A stretch of DNA of 64,000 nucleotides from Epinephelus fuscoguttatus (taxonomy: Eukaryota > Chordata > Actinopteri > Perciformes > Serranidae), in contig NC_064754.1 of assembly GCF_011397635.1 (NCBI RefSeq), positions 30,794,543 through 30,858,542 on the forward strand, in the 5' to 3' direction. Positions within the stretch are counted from its first letter, which is position 1. Each line of letters opens with the position of its first letter. This document shows positions 38,160 to 50,767 of the stretch, piece after piece. The notes under the pieces were generated by a model. The model was not told the origin of the DNA. It did no database searches and saw only the letters and a program-made list of their open reading frames with translations. A program made the position numbers and the translations under genes.

Positions 38160-38895
38160 ATCTTTAAGGCATACTATGTAGTATTTACCACTGTTGTAAA
38201 CACAACATTCAGACAAGCTAGAGGGCGAATCAAAAGAGGGAGTAGTAGTGACAAGAACAAAGCCATGAACCAGAAACATGAAATGCTCTTTTCTGATTGT
38301 TTCATGGCGGTTCTGCTCCAAAGCACAAATGAACACATCGACACCTCATGCACAACCCTGCACAAAGGTGCTGTGTGGATTTTGTGTGAATTCGGCTGAA
38401 GCGCAAGTGTGACCTGGTAGCTACATTTTTACAGAATCTGCATGCTGCTGTTGGCTGGGGGCTACACAGCACTACACAAAGCTTGACACCCAGAAATGTC
38501 TTGAACAAACCAAAATGAGAAAACAATGTGAAAATACAGGCAGAGGGCGGGTTCTCCACATATACACACAGCTAGCATGGGCCGATTATGAGTCCATGGG
38601 CCCCTGGGCACACATATCCAAAGGACACCACCACCTCTCCTACACAGGAGCAAGGCACACAGATTTCTGGGGTACATTTGTGTATCTTTGAAGTCATTAT
38701 GCATCTTTTGTGGGTTTGTGTCTCTTTGTAGTCATGTTGAGTATCCTTAGAGTTGTTTTGTGTTTCTTGCAGGTAAATTTGAGTCTCTTCCTGGTTGATA
38801 TGTGTTAATTTGACATATTAGGCTGGGGGTGGACCCTGACAGTTTGGGCCTCTGGGCCTTTGCCTGGTAGGCCTGTTCAGTAATCTATTCATGAC
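38160..38895. repeat. Two interspersed repeats
   Basis: The 38,160-38,575 part begins TTAAGGCATACTATGTAGTA and resembles common fish MITE-type sequence; the family is not named. The 38,575-38,895 part carries TGTGTCTCTTTGTAGTCAT-type units and ends GCCTGTTCAGTAA. It is homologous to about 49,985-50,225 and its duplicate 51,222-51,475, where the end reads GTATACCCGTTCAGTATT. Confidence 0.5.
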
Positions 38896-39244
38896 TGCTG
38901 GTGGATTATAAGTGATGGTTGAGAGGGAATACCTTTGTGTCAGTCTATATATTGTGTTCTTGTTTTTTTTAGGAAAATCCTGCGTGGTATGCCGTTAATA
39001 TAACAGTGGGAATTGGGAACTTGTTATTCACTTATGTTTCATAGTGTGATTGTGTGGGCTAAAAAAAATCTCAATAAAGTCTTAAATTCAGTTTACAGTC
39101 TCCAGGCATTTATTGCTAATTTCATACATTTACTTTTTGGCTTATTTTGTTTATGCCATAGCTTTGATGGCTCTTCATATGTTCATCATGTAGTCGTGTG
39201 TGTCAGACCAGAGACATGCTATGCTATATGCAATATTTAAATGT

Positions 39245-40332
39245 CTAGTGTAGGATTTGGCAAGGCTGTAGCCATGGAGTGAACACTGGGGGGGACCAAA
39301 TCTGCACGCCCCCCCCCAAACACACACACCCTTACTTCCTACCATTGAAATTCTAAAGTAAAATATGTACAAATTCACTAACACATGAGATACGTTTATG
39401 TTTTTTTAATGTCTAAGTGCATTAGACTGGGGATTAAGGATTAATAAAGTACAACTTCACCCATAACCATATTGAAGTGTTTTGATCCATAGAAAGGTAA
39501 GTGAACATGGAAGAAATATTATCAGATAACAAGTGGTGTCTCTTGTGTCTCTCAGATAGCTGACAAACCATTTCTGATCTGAATGACACTACTCATACTC
39601 ATACTCATAACACTACTCATTTTCTCACTGCTCTTAACTTGCTTTGCTTCTTTTCTGAGACTGGCCCAAAAAAAGCCGAATGTCTCTGCCACCCTTCCTC
39701 TTGCTCATGACGACCCACTGTGAAATTACACATGCAGCGCTAATGGAAGTGTCTTTAATGAGAGACACTTCCAAGTTCAAACTTCATGCAGGCTTGTTGT
39801 TAGCTAGCTAGTTAGCTAGCTATCCAGCTAGCTATTGTAACGTGGTTACATTTGGTGGAACATTGCAAAGCAATAACCATTAACGACATCAAAATTTCAC
39901 ATCACTTTACAAAATCACAATAAACAGTTACAATATAGCCTACATAACGCTCATATTATATTCTCGTTTTCCACTTTTATTCAGTAATGAATAGAGAGAC
40001 AAATTTACATTGCCTGCCTGGAACGTCATACAGCAGTCTGGCAACAACGTTGATTGCAACCATGGCAACCAGCCTTGGCATTCTAATATGGCAACTCCAC
40101 TTGGACCGATAGTAATAATAACGGGGATTTGTTATGTTTAGTTATAATTATGATGATTACATTATTTCGGATGGTGGTATGTGGTTGCCTATCGTAGAAT
40201 AGCAATGAAAAAAAAACAACACATTTTTTTTTGTTGTTTTTCAGTTTCAGTTATATATGGGGGGACATTTTGGGCATATCTGAACATTTGGGGGGACGTG
40301 TCCCCCTCAATGTATATGGTGACTACTGCCCT
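39245..40332. other. Intergenic stretch with transposon-end fragments
   Basis: No gene is seen. About 40,236-40,332 (- strand) begins CAGGGCAGTAGTCACCATA, followed by TATACATTGAGGGGGACACG. The same end is at 60,493 on the + strand, so this is a dispersed hAT-like end. A C-run with CACACC lies at 39,309-39,330, and AGCTAGCTAGTTAGCTAGC at about 39,802-39,830. Confidence 0.45.
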
Positions 40333-40394
40333 GGTATTTGGGGGCATCTTGTGGTGAGATTGCAAAACTGAACCTTCTCCCATGTGTAGTGGCT

Positions 40395-40655
40395 ACTGTG
40401 GCTGACCAAATATACTAATGGCCATATCTCGAGTCTGTATTTGATTTGGTCCATTCTGCGCTTTTGTAGAACAACATGGCGTACTCTACAGAGGAGGACC
40501 TACCCCATATGTAGATATAAAGGCTCATTCTAAGGTAATGCAAACACAACAAAGCTTATTTTGAGATGGTTATAAGCAAATGAAAACATAGTTATGAATA
40601 ATATATACCATTTCTGCCAATAGATGCCTCTTAATCCTACGTACTGGACCTTTAA
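40395..40655. repeat. Second copy (inverted) of the AGGTCCAGTGTGTAGGATT family
   Basis: It ends TCCTACGTACTGGACCTTTAA, which mirrors the start at 17,949. The left border is approximate. Confidence 0.5.
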
Positions 40656-40790
40656 AAAATGGTGGGATTATATTTATTTTAATCTGTGACTTTAAACCAA
40701 GCATTTACCACATTTGTATAACTGATGGCAAATAGATGTACCTGTTTTAAAGGATTACGATAAAAATATATATTGAAGATATTTAGGTTT

Positions 40791-40969
40791 GGTTTTTTTT
40801 AAAGATTTATTTTGGCTATTTTTGCCTTTATAGATAGGATAGCTAAGCGTGAAGAGGGGAGAGAGAGAGGGGGAGTGACATGCAGCAAAGGGCCACAGCC
40901 TGGAGTCAAACAACAGCAACAGCCTTATACATGGGGCGCCTGCTCTATCCACTGAGCCATCAACGCCCC
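40791..40969 (-). mobile_element. tRNA-derived SINE with 15-bp target-site duplication
   Basis: Read on the - strand, it starts GGGGCGTTGATGGCTCAGTG, a tRNA-like A-box (TGGCTCAGTGG), followed by a degenerate B-box. The body has the GGCCCTTTGCTGCATGTCA and CCCCTCTCTCTCTCC blocks. It is flanked by the perfect repeat AAGATATTTAGGTTT (40776-40790 and 40970-40984). Relatives are at 47,041-47,211 and 54,528-54,711. Confidence 0.8.
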
Positions 40970-41384
40970 AAGATATTTAGGTTTTGATGGAAGATTTCAG
41001 CAATGGAAGTATGTGGTGTTGTTCATGTTTCCTCTCTTTTAAACAACCAGGCCTCGTTATATGGTAACAATAAGATAATCTAGTAACAGTTAAAGAGCCC
41101 GAGTTCTCATGTTGCTCATGTTATAAAAGTACCAGCAATGCCCACACACAAACCTGTGCAGCACATTCACAGAGCTGCGGACAGCCTCTTCAGGGATGCA
41201 GGTTTTCAGATGTAAACCAAAGACAATACAAGGAAATAGGAAGCCCCCTGTGCATAGGCAAGGCTTCCAGAAGTTTCCCAGAAAATCAATGTCTACAGTC
41301 AAGCCACAGAGCTTCTCTACGTTCACAACTCAGTCCTGGAACGTATTTGGTCACCTGGGAACTGGAAAAAGTGAATCCGAAGTA

Positions 41385-44300
41385 ATGGCTGAAGGTAAGA
41401 CGATTTATCTGACCTGTGATAAAAATCAAAACAGCATTGATCTTCTGATTACTGTGATGTAACACCTGCTGTGATACTGTGACACTGGAAAGAGGACAAG
41501 AGGGAAACTGTAAAAACGTAGACCTTGATAATGATGTCAGTGACTGATAGTCTATTTTTATTTGTGTCTCAATGGTATAATTTCACATCGCAGCAATACC
41601 ACTCCGAGAAAAGAAGCAGAGAACTCTCCCTCGGTCTGATGGGTGTGGTCTGAATAACTTTGACGGTATGCTCACTCATTGTCTCTGTAATGAAACCTCT
41701 CAGTATAATTAAGACATACTATATCTGTACCAACCTCTAACAAGGAACACTTTCTTTAGGCTTAAACTAATACATGTGTTATTACTGCTTTTAAATCAGT
41801 AACACATTTGGGGTTGCCAGGTTGTGAAAAATTCCTTTGTCTGGTGTTTTTTCTTTTCTAGTATTACATCCTCTGTCTTTGTAGCTTCTCTTTTCTGATG
41901 GTATATCAGAAAAATACACACAAAACCTTAGTTAATGACATTCTAACGCAACTGCAGACTTAATTGTTTAGCAATAACTTTTTGACTTATGAGTTCTTGC
42001 ATCTTAAAACAAGTATCAGTGTCACTAAGACATTAATAAAGGGTTCCTCCACTACAATAACACATAGAAGTCTGCAATTGTGAATGTAATAAATGATTTA
42101 TAAACAGATTTTGGTTCCAGCTGAATGCTCTAGCCACATTTAACGTTTTTCAAAACAGTCTGTGTGTATCCCTGAGGTCTAGGAGACATGCTGAATGTGT
42201 TTCCTTACTCATAAGTCACGCACAACACTAATTTTAACAATAGTTTTAATTGTGAAATGTTTATGTTTTGTAAGAACTGGATACCTGACAGCACAACTCA
42301 TTCTCACCTGCAATTTGTCAAATACAGATACTAGGTCATTGGCCCTACAGGTCAAACTATTACACTATTGGTAGTTATAATCATTATTATAATAATAATT
42401 AGAATTTATTTATTTGTTATTATTATTATTATCATTATAGTAAAGATAATACACTTTGGTAATAATAACACACTTTATTTAATAGCAAATTTCAAAACAC
42501 AGTTACAAAGTGCTGTACAATAAAAATATTTCAAACACAAGGAGAATTAAACAAATAACATGTCATAAAATGTCACCAGTAAAAGATAATATAGGGAAGG
42601 CCTAAAACAAAATCAAGATAATAAATGGGAAATAAAATCACTAAGACAGACAAACGGACAGCTCAGACAAACTCAGGATATGCTTTTCGATAGAATTATG
42701 TTATAAGGAGAGACTTATTTGAAGCCAGTGACTCAGACAGCCTTATCTTTTCAGGCAGGTCATTCCAGAGTCTCGAGGCCCTGATTGCAAAAGCTCTGTC
42801 CCCTTTAGTCTTCAGCCTTGACTCTGGAACAAGCAGAAGACCTCTGCCCGAGGACCTCAAACTACGCATAGGTTCATAAAGGACTAACAGGTCTGACATG
42901 TAATCTGGACCCAGGCCATGAGGAGCCTTAAAAGTAATCAATAAGATTTTAAAGTCAATCCGAAAACAAACAGGGAGTCAATGTAAAGCGGCTAAAACTG
43001 GTGTGATGTGGTCATATCACACGTGGTTCCCCTCCAGGGTCAGTATTGGATGCTCAGGGGCTCTGTGTCAGTTTACGATTGTTACATGCAATTTCCAAAT
43101 AAACTCAGAATTTTTAGGCTTTAGGTTGACTTCCTTCGGTGTAGGCAACAAAAGCATGTGGTTAGGTTTAGAAAAAAACATTATGGTCTGGCATAAATAA
43201 GTGTGTTTGTTTGTCATATAATGTAACTTCAAGTATCATGACATACGTAACATACAGTATGTCATTAGTGCAGTGACATTACCTTGTCATTAAAATGAGT
43301 CAGTTGACTTTTGGTTTCACACAGGACATGAACAGTGGTTTCCTGGGTGAAAGTCCTGAGTTTCTTGCTCTTTATACTACAGCAGATGCTTGGAGCATTA
43401 AAACAATAACCACCGTCCAGTGCATCTCAAACCTCTGCTAAAAGGTGCCTCAGTGCATTGACGCCAAGTGCCACTGACCGAGCGTTGGTATTTGACCATT
43501 AGGGAGTTAGACTTTAAGACAACACCCTGCTATCTGAAGTAAAATCACTGAGCCAAGTACATGTGCTTTAGTGTTTTTGCTGCTGGCCCCGTCCACGTTG
43601 CCCCACTTGCCCTGTAGACCTTTAATAGGCTCAAATTTCTATTTTATCTCCATGATTTTAAAATCACAACAGAGTAATGATCAATCTTATTCACTGTTTA
43701 AGGTGTCCTGTAAACGTTTTAACAGACATCTCTTTTGCAATGCTTTTTTGGCTACTGGAGAACAAAAACATTGCTCCATAGCACGACTAGTGGTCAAGAA
43801 ATCAAGTTAGAGCGAGACTGTCACCATTCAAAGAGGTCTTTCACAACCTACGCAACCCAAGTGGTGCCAATAAGGCAGAACGCTCACTGCAGACTAATGT
43901 GCCACAAAAAAAAATAAAGGAAGACAGGAATGAATTCCCTTTGCCTTGTGCTCAACTTTAATTTTGCTTCTGCTGTTACAGCTGTGGATTTGTCCGGAGG
44001 GTTAAGGATCATCCTGGTGGGCAAGACTGGATCAGGCAAGAGTGCGTCAGGAAACACCATCCTTGGGAGAGCTGCCTTTAAAGAGGACCCGAGCCCCGTG
44101 TCTGTGACCAAACACTGTGAGACACAGAGTGGGGAAGTGGATGGGACTATGGTCCAGGTGATTGACACTCCGGGTCTGTTTGATACAGGCATCACAGAGG
44201 AAGAATTAAAAACCAGGATAGAGGAGTGTGTCAAGATGTCTGTGCCCGGCCCTCACGCCTTCCTACTGGTGATCAGGCTTGGAGTCAGGTTCACCGAAGA

Positions 44301-44913
44301 GGAGAGAAATGCTGTGAAGTGGATCCAGGATAACTTTGGAGACGATGCCTCCATGTACACTATCATGCTGTTTACATGTAAAGATCAGGCCAAAGCTGAC
44401 AATGCTCTGAAGGAGTGCAAGGAGCTGCGGAGACTCTCTATTACATTTGGTCGCAGGTACCATTCCTTCAACAACAACAACGCAGACGACCAAGTACAGG
44501 TCAAAGAGCTGATCACCATGATAAAGGAAATGATACAGGAGAACGGAGGGAAACACTACACCAATGAGATGTATGAAAAAGCCCAGAGGAAGCTGAAAGA
44601 GGAGGAGGATCGGAAAAAACAAGAGGAGGAAGAGAAGAAAGAAGAGGAGAGGAAAATATGGGACGCAGAGAGGGAGAAGAAAGAGAAGGAGAGAGAAAAG
44701 GAGAAAAGGGTTAAAAGAAAGAATATACGGGTTGCCTCGGCTATTGCTATTGTGTTGGTGTTAGCAGGGGTGGTTATAGCAGTGGGAGCCAACACCTCAG
44801 TGGCTTTGGCACTAGGAGCTCCTGCGCTCTTCCTGGGGGTGTTATGTGGTGTAGTTGCCTTTTGCATATGGAAGGGCATTAGATGCAAAGGCAAAGCAAA
44901 TGTTCCAGTATAA
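41385..44913 (+). CDS. GIMAP/AIG1 GTPase with coiled coil and C-terminal membrane hairpin
   Basis: Three coding exons: 41385-41394 (donor GAAG|GTAAGA), 41594-41665 (acceptor ATCGCAG, donor GACG|GTATGC) and 43982-44913 (acceptor TGTTACAG). All introns are phase 1. The joined protein is 337 aa and begins MAEAIPLREKKQRTLPRSDG. The first exon is open upstream, so a start at 41289 or 41196 is possible. Motifs: G1 GKTGSGKS 41-48; G3 DTPGLFDT 89-96; [11 protein letters not shown] 115-125; G4 position TCKD 159-162; [10 protein letters not shown] about 216-225; long charged coiled coil about 228-275; then two hydrophobic segments (about 279-297 and 302-323) before a basic tail. This predicts a cytosolic GTPase anchored by a C-terminal hairpin, as known for some GIMAPs on ER, lysosome or lipid droplets. 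Exon 3 is closest to that of the gene ending at 38059. Confidence 0.85.
41666..43981 (+). other. Second intron of the coiled-coil GIMAP gene
   Basis: At about 42,467-43,010 it contains a copy of the interspersed repeat also present at 5,388-5,960 (TTTATTTAATAGC, GTGCTGTACAATAAAA, GGCCATGAGGAGCC blocks). At about 43,020-43,260 there is a stretch resembling the AATGTTGGCATTG MITE family interior (GTGGTTAGGTTTAG). A (TTA)n-like tract lies at about 42,405-42,440. No gene is seen. Confidence 0.5.
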
Positions 44914-45256
44914 CTACGTGGAGGCTAGTGACGAGGATGTGTTGATCCATCTGCAGTATGTGACACTGAATATATAGTCATAGTACTGCACACATTACTA
45001 TTTAGAACTACTCAGTGAATGATGTTGTTTTGGCCTATTCTCCAAACTTTTTAAGTTTTGACACAACACTGCAATAACAGCTGTGAATTTAATGCTGACA
45101 GTAAACAAACGGTATGAAATGCAATACTTTTCTTTTTGGTTGTTTTCTTTTCACTCATTTATTGTATGGAGCTTATATATAAAACCCACGTCATGAGTTC
45201 TACTTGGAGAGATACAGTTTGAATCCCCATAAATAACAAAACCATTGCCAGAAAGA

Positions 45257-45806
45257 AAAGTTGGCATTGTCCTTTTTCTGCAAACAACAGGTGTGTTACA
45301 TCTGCACATTTTCATGAAGCGGATACGTTGAAACTTTACATAATGCGTGGTAAGGTATAGGCACAAAAAGCACTTGGTTAGTGTGTAAATATCATGTTTG
45401 GGTTTAAGATAACCACTTTGGATGGCACAAATAAGGCCAGAGCTTTTTGTGGCACTGTACTGGCAGGAGAAGAAAAACAGCCGCTTTACGCAGCACCATT
45501 CCAGCAGGAAAAGCAGTGATGTCTTGATAAAAAAAACCAACCACTTTTCACGCTTAAAAAGCTGCTGGAAACACAGTAATGAAATCACAACCTTTTTTTG
45601 TTGTTGTTGTTTGTTTGTTGGTCTCTAGCAGTGGTCTGCAGCTTGGCAGGCGTCTCGCCCAGGCATCACGCAACCCACCATCCCCTCCACCCCCAAATGA
45701 TAAATTCAACAATGTGACGTCATTTTAGAAATGGTAATATGATATGAATGAAGTGTGTAAATGTAACATATTCATGGTTTGCAGACACATACAATGCCAA
45801 CATTTT
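45257..45806. mobile_element. MITE-like element, second copy of the 13,707 family
   Basis: Ends AAAGTTGGCATTGTCC and ACAATGCCAACATTTT form inverted repeats. Internal blocks match the 13,707-14,136 copy. The copy is longer because of an inserted segment with GCTGCTGGAA and T-rich runs. Confidence 0.6.
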
Positions 45807-46737
45807 CCTCTGGTGACTGGGCTGTAAATAATGTTTGAATGTATTGACATATTGTGCTACTTGTTTACACAATTTATACTCTCATAACTTATGCAATAAC
45901 TGCTCAGATAAAATGTTCATGCAGGTTCATTACTGTGACGTGCAGTTTCCCTCGCTTTATTCTTAGCAACATTATGAGCTCACTTCCCTAAAGGAAATGA
46001 AAGACAATGGTAAACGTCCGGCTGCTGATCACATTTCACTAAGGAAGCATTCTTAACAGAGCGACCCCCTCACTATACTGCTGCCACATCCCTGCCGGAG
46101 CATTTCATCTACGGCAAAATGACCAAGAAAGGCCTAAAAATCGTGAACTGTGGGCCAGTCTGTGTCAGCCACATGTTGACTGGAGCAAGGGCACTGTAGC
46201 TTTTAAATGTAGCGATGAAGCTGAATCCCGTTTCCTCACAAACTGTTTGTACAATGAAAAAAGCGATCACAGAGTTCCATTAGCTGCAGTAAAGTAGTCC
46301 AAACACTGATCCACTGATACTTTTGGGAATATGAAATGGTTGTAAAGTGACATGTGAGTGTAGCTATCTCTGTTTCAGACATTTTGCAGGTCTGTCACAT
46401 TAAGGCTTTATACACAAACGGAAAGAACAAATAAATTAATAAAAATGGATTCTTCTGAAGATTTACAGTTTCCACATAATTTCAAACTTTCCATTTTTGC
46501 TAGCCTCTTAATGCAGTGTATTTTCATTACATATGGAAAAGTAATTCTGATTTTTATCTTCTATATCTATTTCTTTGTTCAGTAGAAGAAAGCTTTGCGT
46601 GATGTTTTTAATGACTCACTATCAGAGGTGTAAAATATTCAACACTGGCATTTCCTCTTCATATTAAAAAATGTAACATTTAAATTATGTGACAGGCCAT
46701 ATTTCCCATTTGATGGCTTGATATTTATGTTTTATAT
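45807..46737. other. Intergenic stretch
   Basis: Nothing recognised. AT-rich unique-looking sequence with no domain-bearing frame. Confidence 0.5.
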
Positions 46738-47480
46738 TGGTTAGCACTGTCGCCTTACAGCAAGAGGGTTCCTGGTTTGCATGTTCTCCCCATGTCAGCA
46801 TGGGTTTACTCCAGGTACTCCAGCTTCCTCCCACAGTCCACAGATATGCAGGTTAATTGGTGACTCTCCATAGGTGTGAATATGAACGTGAATGGTTGTC
46901 TGTCTCTATGTGTCAGTCCTGTGGCGACCTGTCCAGGGTGTACCCTGCCTCTCGCCCAATGTCAGATGGGATAGGCTCCAGCAACAAATGTATCTGAAGG
47001 ATTAATGCTGAGCTTTGTTGTCATTCTACTTTTTTTTTGTTAGATTATTTTTTGGTTGTTTTGCCTTTAATTGATAGGACAGTTGAGTGTGAAGGGGGGA
47101 GAGAGAGGGAGTGCCACGCAGCAGGCTGGAGGGAACCTGGGCAACTGCAGCAAGGATGAAACCTTTGAAACCTTTGCACATGGGGCGCTCTATCCACTAA
47201 GCCGCTGACGCACCATCATTGTACAAATTAGTATGTGAACAAAATGCAAAGGTTAGATATGAACTATTACAATTGCTCAAAAAAAAGTAAAGTCCTTTGT
47301 GAGTTCAGACAAAAAGCTGGGCTGTAGCCTATCCCAGCTGACATTGGACAAGTTGCCAGACTATCACAGGGCTAACACAGAAACAGACAACCATTCACAC
47401 TCACATTCACACCTACGGACAATTTAGAGTCACCAATTAACCTGCATGTCTTTGGACTGTGGGAGGAAGCTGGAGTAGAA
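46738..47480. mobile_element. Three adjacent SINE-type elements
   Basis: 46,738-46,995 (+) starts GGTTAGCACTGTCGCCTTAC, a tRNA-like A-box, and ends GGGATAGGCTCCAGCAAC. 47,041-47,211 (-) is a tRNA-SINE related to 40,791-40,969. About 47,320-47,480 is a - strand copy of the first family (CCTATCCCAGCTGACAT to CTTCCTCCCACAG in inverse). A further + copy of the first family is at about 52,236-52,420. They lie between the two convergent GIMAP genes. Confidence 0.65.
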
Positions 47481-47591
47481 AACCCATGTTGACACAGGGA
47501 GATCATACAAGCTCTAACTTGGAATTTCATGTGATATAGATTTTGGTACAACAACACAACACTCTTTTTGAAGTTGTTGTCACATTGTTTC

Positions 47592-47597
47592 ATTTTA
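47592..47597 (-). terminator. Poly(A) signal candidate of the 48.1-kb GIMAP gene
   Basis: GAATAAAA on the - strand within a 3' region that is homologous to about 52,503-52,640 below the sister gene. The position is approximate. Confidence 0.4.
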
Positions 47598-48145
47598 TTC
47601 TTAAAAATCAAACAGAACAATTACACAATTGTTTTGTTCTCCACACAAAACAATATTCAGGACCAGAGTGTGCAGCATCAACATTTTAAAGATTTCTCAC
47701 AAAAGGTTAACTTTGGCAAGCTGTGATTAATATATATGAATGTACATGAATGACATAAAGAAATACAATAAACTTTACACAAAAAACATTTCAGATCTGA
47801 ATTTGCACTCATGTATGAAAGCTTGTTACATTATTATTCGGGGGTGGAAGTAACTCAATCCATAGAGAAATAGGTTGGGAACCGGAGGGTTGCCAGCTCA
47901 AGCCCCCGTCCACACCAAATATAGAGTGTGGACTGGTAGCTGGAAACTGCAAGGTGCTTCTGAGCAAGGCACCAAACCACCCGTCCATATATGGACAGCC
48001 CCCTTGCTTTGACATCTCTCCATTTAATGCATGTATAGGTTCTATGTGCATACACAGGCCCATGTGTGAAGAAAAAAAATTCCCTTGGGGATTGATAGTA
48101 CTTCCTCATCACAAGCTTGCCTAAAGGATTGTGGATTGAAATGAC

Positions 48146-49121
48146 TCAGCTGTCTGTTGTCGGTTTCATCCATCGACTGATGGCTTTAGAAATTCCTGCA
48201 CCTGCGACCATTAAAACTGGTCTTATGGATGTAGCTGCAGCAGCAGCAGCACCAGCTACAGGGGCATTAACTACAGCTGTGACTACTGCTGCCACAAACA
48301 ACTGATTACCCACAGTGTTCATATAGCCTCCAAACCTGCTCCACCGTTCCTTTGAATTCTTCTTTCTCTGGGCCTCTTCATACATGCTTCTGGTGTAATA
48401 GTTACCATTTAACTGCACTGTCTTGTCTATCAGTTCAAACAGATCAGCCACCTGAGTGCGATTTTCCATAGATGTGTTGTCAAATACAGTGTACCCAGCT
48501 GTACAGCCACTTATGACTTCCCAGAGGCCAGAATTTTGGTCTAAGTAATCCTGGATGGATTTCCCCTTGAGCTCATCTCCCCTAGTGAAAAGCACCAGCG
48601 TGTATTTGGAGGCTTCCTCACCGAAGTTGTTCTTGATCCACTTTATTGCATTCTTCTCCTCTTCTGAGAACGGTACATTCAGTCTGATCACCAGCAGGAA
48701 TATATGGGGTCCTGGGTCAGACAGCACGATACATGTCTCTATTTCACCTTTCAGCAGGCCATCCCCTATCGATGTGTCAAACACACCGGGGGTGTCGACC
48801 ACACTGACAGTTCTGTTATCAAAGTGGCCAGTTTCTTTTTTACATGTCACTGTCACAGAAGATGGAGAAATCCCTGAGGTAAAAGCTTGTCGTCCCAGGA
48901 TGGTGTTCCCTGTTGCGCTCTTTCCTGATCCAGTCTTCCCCAGCAGGACAATCCTCAGGTTGTTGACAACTGGAGAGCTGTGTGAGTCTGTGGACAAAAA
49001 CACAAAGAGACAGTTCATTTGAATTCATGAGTTTTTGGCCAGCTTACATCACTAGTGTGAAAGTCCTGCATATATGCACACACAAGTAAAGACACTCACC
49101 TTCAGTTGAAATTAAACCCAT
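48146..49121 (-). CDS. GIMAP/AIG1 GTPase, tandem duplicate 1
   Basis: Two coding exons: 49121-49100 (ATG GGT TTA..., donor GAAG|GTGAGT) and 48987-48146 (acceptor TGTCCACAG), phase 1, with an intron of 112 bases. The protein is 287 aa and begins MGLISTEDSHSSPVVNNLRI. Motifs: G1 GKTGSGKS 24-31 within [16 protein letters not shown]3 DTPGVFDT 72-79; DPGPHIFLLVI; G4 position TRGD 142-145; NGNYYTRSMYEEAQ instead of the usual [10 protein letters not shown]. Unlike the + strand genes it has no long coiled coil. Instead it ends in an Ala/Val/Gly-rich hydrophobic region (about residues 228-275) and a basic tail, probably a membrane hairpin. It is very similar to the gene at 52754-53749. The ISRE at 49306 lies 185 bases upstream of the ATG. 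Confidence 0.87.
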
Positions 49122-49292
49122 GTTGCAGAAAAAGAAATACCAGGAAACACTTGTCAAACCTGTCTTTGAACCACAAAATCTGTCTGTGTTTCTCAACCCT
49201 TTCTTCCAGATCACAGTACATCCGTCCATCTGTGTGCTAGTTACTACCCCCGCCCCCCTTCCCTCCCTCTGTCTCTCTCTCTTTCTCAACCT

Positions 49293-49501
49293 CAGTGGTT
49301 TCCTGGAAAGTGAAACTACAACTTGCAGAAGGCCTACATGGAAACTTCGCTCATGCCAAAGGAGGTGACACCCTTATCTCAGCTTTGGCACACACTCTAA
49401 AAGGAGACTTGGCATCATAACTCATTTGCATTGCCGTTTTGTAGACAGAAACATTCCTCCCTCTCTCTCTGTCTCCAACTTAGTGTTTCCAGTGAAGTGA
49501 A

Positions 49502-49542
<41 letters not shown>

Positions 49543-50735
49543 CAGCGGTTTCCTGGAAAGTGAAACTACATCTTTCAGAAAACTGTTGACATGAGGCTCA
49601 AACCATTATTAAAATAATTCAGATGGACATTTCTTGCATGCTAAAGCAGGCAACCCCCAAACTTCAGCTTTGGCACAAATTCTTAAAGGAGTGTTGACAT
49701 CATCTCTTTGTAGACAGAAAATAGAGATCTAGTTGAATAACTTCTCTATGGATATGCCACTTTAATCAATGATCAAGATTCAAGGTTTATCTGTATTTGC
49801 ATTACACAACACAGAACTGCACAATGAAATGCAGCTGTCGCCGCTCCATGTTGCACACTGGGAAGTTGTGTAAATTAAATTAAAATATGAAAAATAAGTT
49901 AAAAAAAAAAAAAACAGAGGAAGGTAGAATAAAGACAAGAAACACAACACAAGCTATTCTTCATCCATCAAGTATGCACACTTATATTTGTTTAGCCTCT
50001 TTTAGTGTCCTTGATTTGCATCTCTTTGTAGCCAGAATGCATCTTTTTTTGTGGTTTTGAGTCTTTTTGAGGTAACTTTTGTAGTTATTTTGTGTGTCTG
50101 CAGTTCCTTTGAATTTCGTTGCGTTGATTTTTAATCTCTTCCTGATCAGCACATGTTAATTTGAGTGACATTTTCAAGTTCAACTTTGAGCCCCTGTGCC
50201 CAGTATACCCGTTCAGTATTCCCGCCTTGACAGGGAAATTCGCCACGAAAACAATACGTAATTATAACAGAACAACACAATGCAGATTCACAGATAAAAT
50301 GTCTGTATGTTTATACATACTACTCCCTGTATTGAGTAGAAATAGACAGTTAAACAATTGCAGAGCATTTTGGTGTCCTTTTTTTGTAAACGGCATCCCA
50401 GTTTTTGTGTCTAATCATCATGCACTGTCAGAAGTTTCCATTGAAATGTCTTACTACTGAAGAAATAGTCTGTACGAAAAGAGTAAAGTGAAGTCTTCTG
50501 ATTATACTGACACTATCAACGTTAGACAGTGGTTTCCTGGAAAGTGAAACTACAACTTGCAGAAGGCCTACATGGAAACTTCGCTCATGCCAAAGGAGGT
50601 GACACCCTTATCTCAGCTTTGGCACACACTCTAAAAGGAGACTTGGCATCATAACTCATTTGCATTGCCGTTTTGTAAACAGAAACATTCCTCCCTCTCT
50701 CTCTGTCTCCAACTTAGTGTTTCCAGTGAAGTGAA

Positions 50736-50767
<32 letters not shown>

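Noticed and set aside
44263-44894. Minus-strand frames opposite the coiled-coil GIMAP
   Set aside because: Shadows produced by the Glu/Lys-rich coding sequence read backwards as Phe/Ser/Leu runs.
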